Shown here: piece by piece, positions 61,169-64,000 of the stretch | Numbering within the stretch: position 1 is the stretch's first letter | Layout of the letters: each line of letters begins with the position of its first letter | DNA from: Aulostomus chinensis | Taxonomy: Eukaryota; Chordata; Actinopteri; Syngnathiformes; Aulostomidae | DNA: 64,000 nt | Assembly (NCBI GenBank): GCA_037954235.1 | Contig: JBBMOA010000004.1 | Span: forward strand, 2,028,501-2,092,500 | Direction: 5' to 3' | The notes under the pieces: model-generated | Seen by the model: the letters and a program-made list of their open reading frames with translations, nothing else | Told to the model about the DNA's origin: nothing | Database searches by the model: none | Position numbers and translations under genes: made by a program

Positions 61169-62713
61169 CAGTCAAGCCCGAAATTATTCATACCCCTAGC
61201 AAATTTTGACTTAGTCACTTCTATTCACCCAGCAAGCGTTTACTTGATTGGAAATGACACCGGTGTTTCCCAGAAGATAATAAGATGACGTACAAGAGGC
61301 ATCATGTTGGGGGAAAAAAAAAAATTCTCAGCTTTCATTTAGATTTGAACAAAAAGTGGCATGTCCAAAATTATTCATACCCTTGGCAAACTGTCACAAT
61401 CTATGGGGGAATCCGAAGTTCTGCACCATTCCAAATAGCCCAAGCTGTTCGAAAGCATCCTAATTACCCTGTTGGAAACAGCTGTTTTCATCAACTGGAC
61501 AGGTGAAAAACAGCAGTTCTCAGCAGTCGGCTTGTGGACTCTCATGGTTAAGACAAAGGAGCTCACTGAGGACCTGTGGCTTCGAATTGTGGATGCTCAC
61601 AAGTCAGAAAAGGGCCATGAGGCCACATCTAAATGTTTCAAAGTTCCAGTGGCTACAGTGCAAAGTATTGTTAAAAAGAACAAGGTGTTCCGCATTGTGG
61701 AAAATCTCAGTATGTGGTCGGAAGCCATAAGTGACACCTGTGCTGGCCCGGGAGGATGGTGAGAGAGGTGAAAAAGAATCCAAGAGTCACCACCAAGGCC
61801 ATCTTTGTGAATCTGGGCTATGCTGGTGGCACCGTCTCAAGGTACAGTCCAATGGATGCTGCACGCTGCTGGATTCCACGGACACAGACCAAGGAGGACG
61901 CCACTTCTCCAGATAACGCACACAAAAGCCTGCTTGGCCTTCGCAGATATCATCTGGACAAAGAAGAAGACTTCTGGTCTTCTTTTTTATGGTCAGATGA
62001 AACAAATGTTTTGGCATAAAAAAGGAGAAGCCTTCAACCCTAAGAACACCATTCCCACTGTCAAACATGGTGGTGGGAACCTAATGCTTTGGGGGTGTTT
62101 TTCATCCGATGGACCAGGGAACCTAATCGCAGTAAACGGCACCATGAAAAAAAGAGCAATACATCAAGATTCTCGACAAAAACATCAAGCAATCTGCACG
62201 GAAACTTGACCTTGGGCACCAGCGGACATTTAAGCGTGACGACGACCCAAAACACACAGCAAAGTAGTGAAGAAATGGTTAGCGGACATAGACACTAAAG
62301 TTTTGCAGCGGCCCAGCCAGAGTCCTGACTTGAATCCAATTAAGAATCTGTGGAGGGAGCTAAAGATCAGGGTGATGCCAAGGAGGGCCTCCGACCTCAT
62401 CGCTAAAGATGATCAGGCAAAAATACCAGTGAGACGGGCAAAAAGCTAGCCAGTAATTATAGGAAGCGTTTTTTTGGTTTTTTTTAGCCAATAAAGGCTT
62501 TTCTATTGATTATTGAGAAGGGTATGAATAATTTTGGACGCGCCACTTTCAGTTCAAATGTAAATAAAAGCGGGGAATTTTTGTTTCCCAAACTGTTGCC
62601 TCGAGCATGTCATCTGCTGGGAGATGCCAGTCATTTCCAATCAAGAAAAAAACTTGCTGGTTGAATAAAATGAACTTAAAGTCAAAATTTGCCAGGGGTA
62701 TGAATAATTTCAG
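61169..62713 (+). mobile_element. Tc1-like (Tc1/mariner) transposon with IR/DR ends, inactive
   Basis: A 1.5-kb element. The outer repeats are CAGTCAAGCCCGAAATTATT then CATACCCCTAGC (from 61169), and on the right GCCAGGGGTATGAATAATTT then CAG (to 62713). Inner copies of the same core are at 61367-61390 (AAAATTATTCATACCCTTGG) and, inverted, at 62517-62536 (GAAGGGTATGAATAATTTTG). Two binding-site copies at each end are the IR/DR layout of many fish Tc1-like elements. The interior carries a broken transposase. The right end abuts a GT run and no TA duplication can be read with certainty. Confidence 0.9.
61544..62449 (+). pseudogene. Tc1-like transposase pseudogene
   Basis: The frame begins MVKTKELTEDLWLRIVDAHK at 61544, a paired-like helix-turn-helix start, then continues with HEATSKCFKVPVATVQSIVK. 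The middle shows VREVKKNPRVTTKAIFVNLG and RKMLH-like sequence, then the WSDETNV catalytic motif near 61990. After that come KHGGGNLMLWGCFSSDGPGN and the C-terminal SQSPDLNPIKNLWRELK. At least three frame changes are needed to follow it (near 61740, 61850 and 62150), so it cannot make an active enzyme. The usual E of SPDLNPIENLW is K here. Confidence 0.88.
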
Positions 62714-63190
62714 GTGTGTGTGTGTGTAAATGAAGGATATACTCTATAATCAGTATCTATCTACAATGAAAGGGTACAATTTTTTTCTATAACACTGTCA
62801 ATGAATATATGGTAATAGGCTAATGCTCACTTTAATCATGTCACATGTCGTCTCAGCCTGAACAAGAACATCCAGTTGCTGTAAAAAAAAAATAAATTTT
62901 AGAGTGGTGAAAGACTGAAAAAAAGAATAGGCTCTGAAAATGGCTCTCCTACCGTCTCACATTAGCTGCCTGCTCTCTGCTGCCATCTAGTGGCTATGAT
63001 AAACACCGCAATAGGGTTGAGAAATTCAAATTGTTCCAACATCTTGCGTGTTACATTCAATCCCTCTTCACCTCTTCCTTGTCCTCTCCTTCCACCTGGT
63101 TTCATGTAAATCAGGTGGGTAAATTTACATTAGAGATAAATAACAGCAGTTAGCAAACCTGCAAAGGAATAAATGGTTCATTTTGACCAG
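62714..63190. other. intergenic, no recognised feature
   Basis: AT-rich sequence beginning with a short GT run. It contains GCTGCCATCTAGTGGCTATG near 62980, a CTCF-like core (CCATCTAGTGG) that is also common in fish repeats. No gene is seen. Confidence 0.5.
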
Positions 63191-64000
63191 TAGGCATTTA
63201 TTAAATATAAAACATGTTAAATTAATAAGTCCGTCTATTGTTTTGGATTCATGAAAGCAGACTGGAGCCAAATAATAAAATACTGACAAGTGGAAGTCAT
63301 CTCAGTGCATCAGAGTGAATCCCGAAGAAGTCAAAGCATCAGAGTCAAGAGTTTAGACTGATCCCAAAACAATTCTCTCCAACAATCAACTCCATTATGG
63401 CAAGAACAATTAAATACATTAAAATCCAATGTGCAAATTACAAACAAACCGAACAGTGCAGTACCAACACACGTAAGTAAGCAGGTTAAAATGTTTTGTG
63501 AGAAGGTTCAGAAGTGCAATTTCTTGTTTGTCAGTTTGGGCTGTTTGGTTTGGCGACCGTGTCTTTAGATAACTGACCTCAGGACTGAACCTCACACATT
63601 GACGGGATTAAATAAACAGCACAATGGAGTCGGACAATGACCGACATACGACTTCATCAAATAGTTTAAGACCGAACTACATCAAGACCTTCTTTAGACG
63701 CAATGTTTGTGAAACCCTCCAGATTAAACGCCGCATTGAGTCCATCTTTAGTATTTTGGCGTTGAGTGCAAACAGAAAACATACAGAAGCAACAGACGTT
63801 TGAAAACATCTGCTACATTTTCCTGATTAAAAATGACACCTGAAACAATCTGATGTCGCACATTTTGAGCTCTTCTTCATTGAAATGTCATTTATGGCTC
63901 CAAATAAAAATAGTTGACTTTAAAAATTCAAATCCAGAGAGAGAGTCAGAGGTTCAGAGAAAGCCTCCTTTGAGTCGCTGCATCAGGAACAATATTCCAA
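63190..64000 (-). other. possible 3' UTR and last codons of a minus-strand gene
   Basis: A minus-strand AATAAA (TTTATT at 63197-63202) could end a transcript entering from the right. At the very edge (63958-63998), the minus strand reads GILFLMQRLKGGFL and then a stop in one frame, and WNIVPDAATQRRLSLNL and a stop in another. With at most 17 codons neither can be assigned to a family. The rest is AT-rich without repeats, as in a 3' UTR. This is a suggestion only. Confidence 0.25.

Overview
The window is AT-rich vertebrate nuclear DNA, almost certainly from a teleost fish. It has long introns with GT-AG splice sites, CpG-rich promoters, many dinucleotide microsatellites, and a repeat load typical of teleosts: Tc1-like, hAT and pogo-like DNA transposons and tRNA-derived SINEs with a GGATGGAT-type tail. 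No bacterial-style operons, CRISPR arrays or phage genes are present. Nearly all of the short ORFs are chance or lie inside repeats.

Two protein-coding genes can be supported exon by exon. On the minus strand, the 5' part of arid2 (BAF200, the DNA-binding subunit of the PBAF chromatin remodeler) runs from a CpG-rich promoter near 20.3-20.7 kb leftwards. Coding exons 1-4 (20261 down to 2196) encode the first 139 residues, including the whole ARID domain; the rest of the gene lies beyond the left edge. On the plus strand, a complete gas2l3 (GAS2-like 3, an actin/microtubule linker needed for cytokinesis) has eight coding exons from 43734 to 58970, encoding 705 residues with a CH domain, a GAR domain and a long basic Ser/Pro-rich tail. 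Its poly(A) signal is at 59919. Two candidate 5' leader exons are seen, one at about 28.15-28.30 kb behind a GC-box/CCAAT/CHR-like promoter and one at about 41.4-41.59 kb.

Layout: 0.16-1.3 kb hAT remnant with a BED finger; 1.3-20.3 kb arid2 exons and introns carrying SINE and other repeats; 20.3-28.1 kb divergent intergenic region with a second CpG-rich patch at 21.7-22.1 kb; 28.1-43.7 kb first intron of gas2l3 (or intergenic, if the 41.5 kb exon is the only start), with a SINE and a precisely bounded hAT MITE; 43.7-59.9 kb body of gas2l3, with a nested hAT/pogo-like insertion, a SINE with a 14-bp target-site duplication, and a second hAT MITE in its introns; 60.4 kb palindromic AT tract; 61.2-62.7 kb decayed Tc1-like transposon with an IR/DR arrangement; 63.2-64 kb possible 3' UTR of an unidentified minus-strand gene.

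I did not find a convincing undescribed molecular system. The most useful observations are the arid2-gas2l3 head-to-head neighbourhood, the competing gas2l3 promoters with CHR-like elements, an unexplained CpG-rich start-like site at 21.7 kb, and several mobile elements whose exact ends and target duplications can be read.
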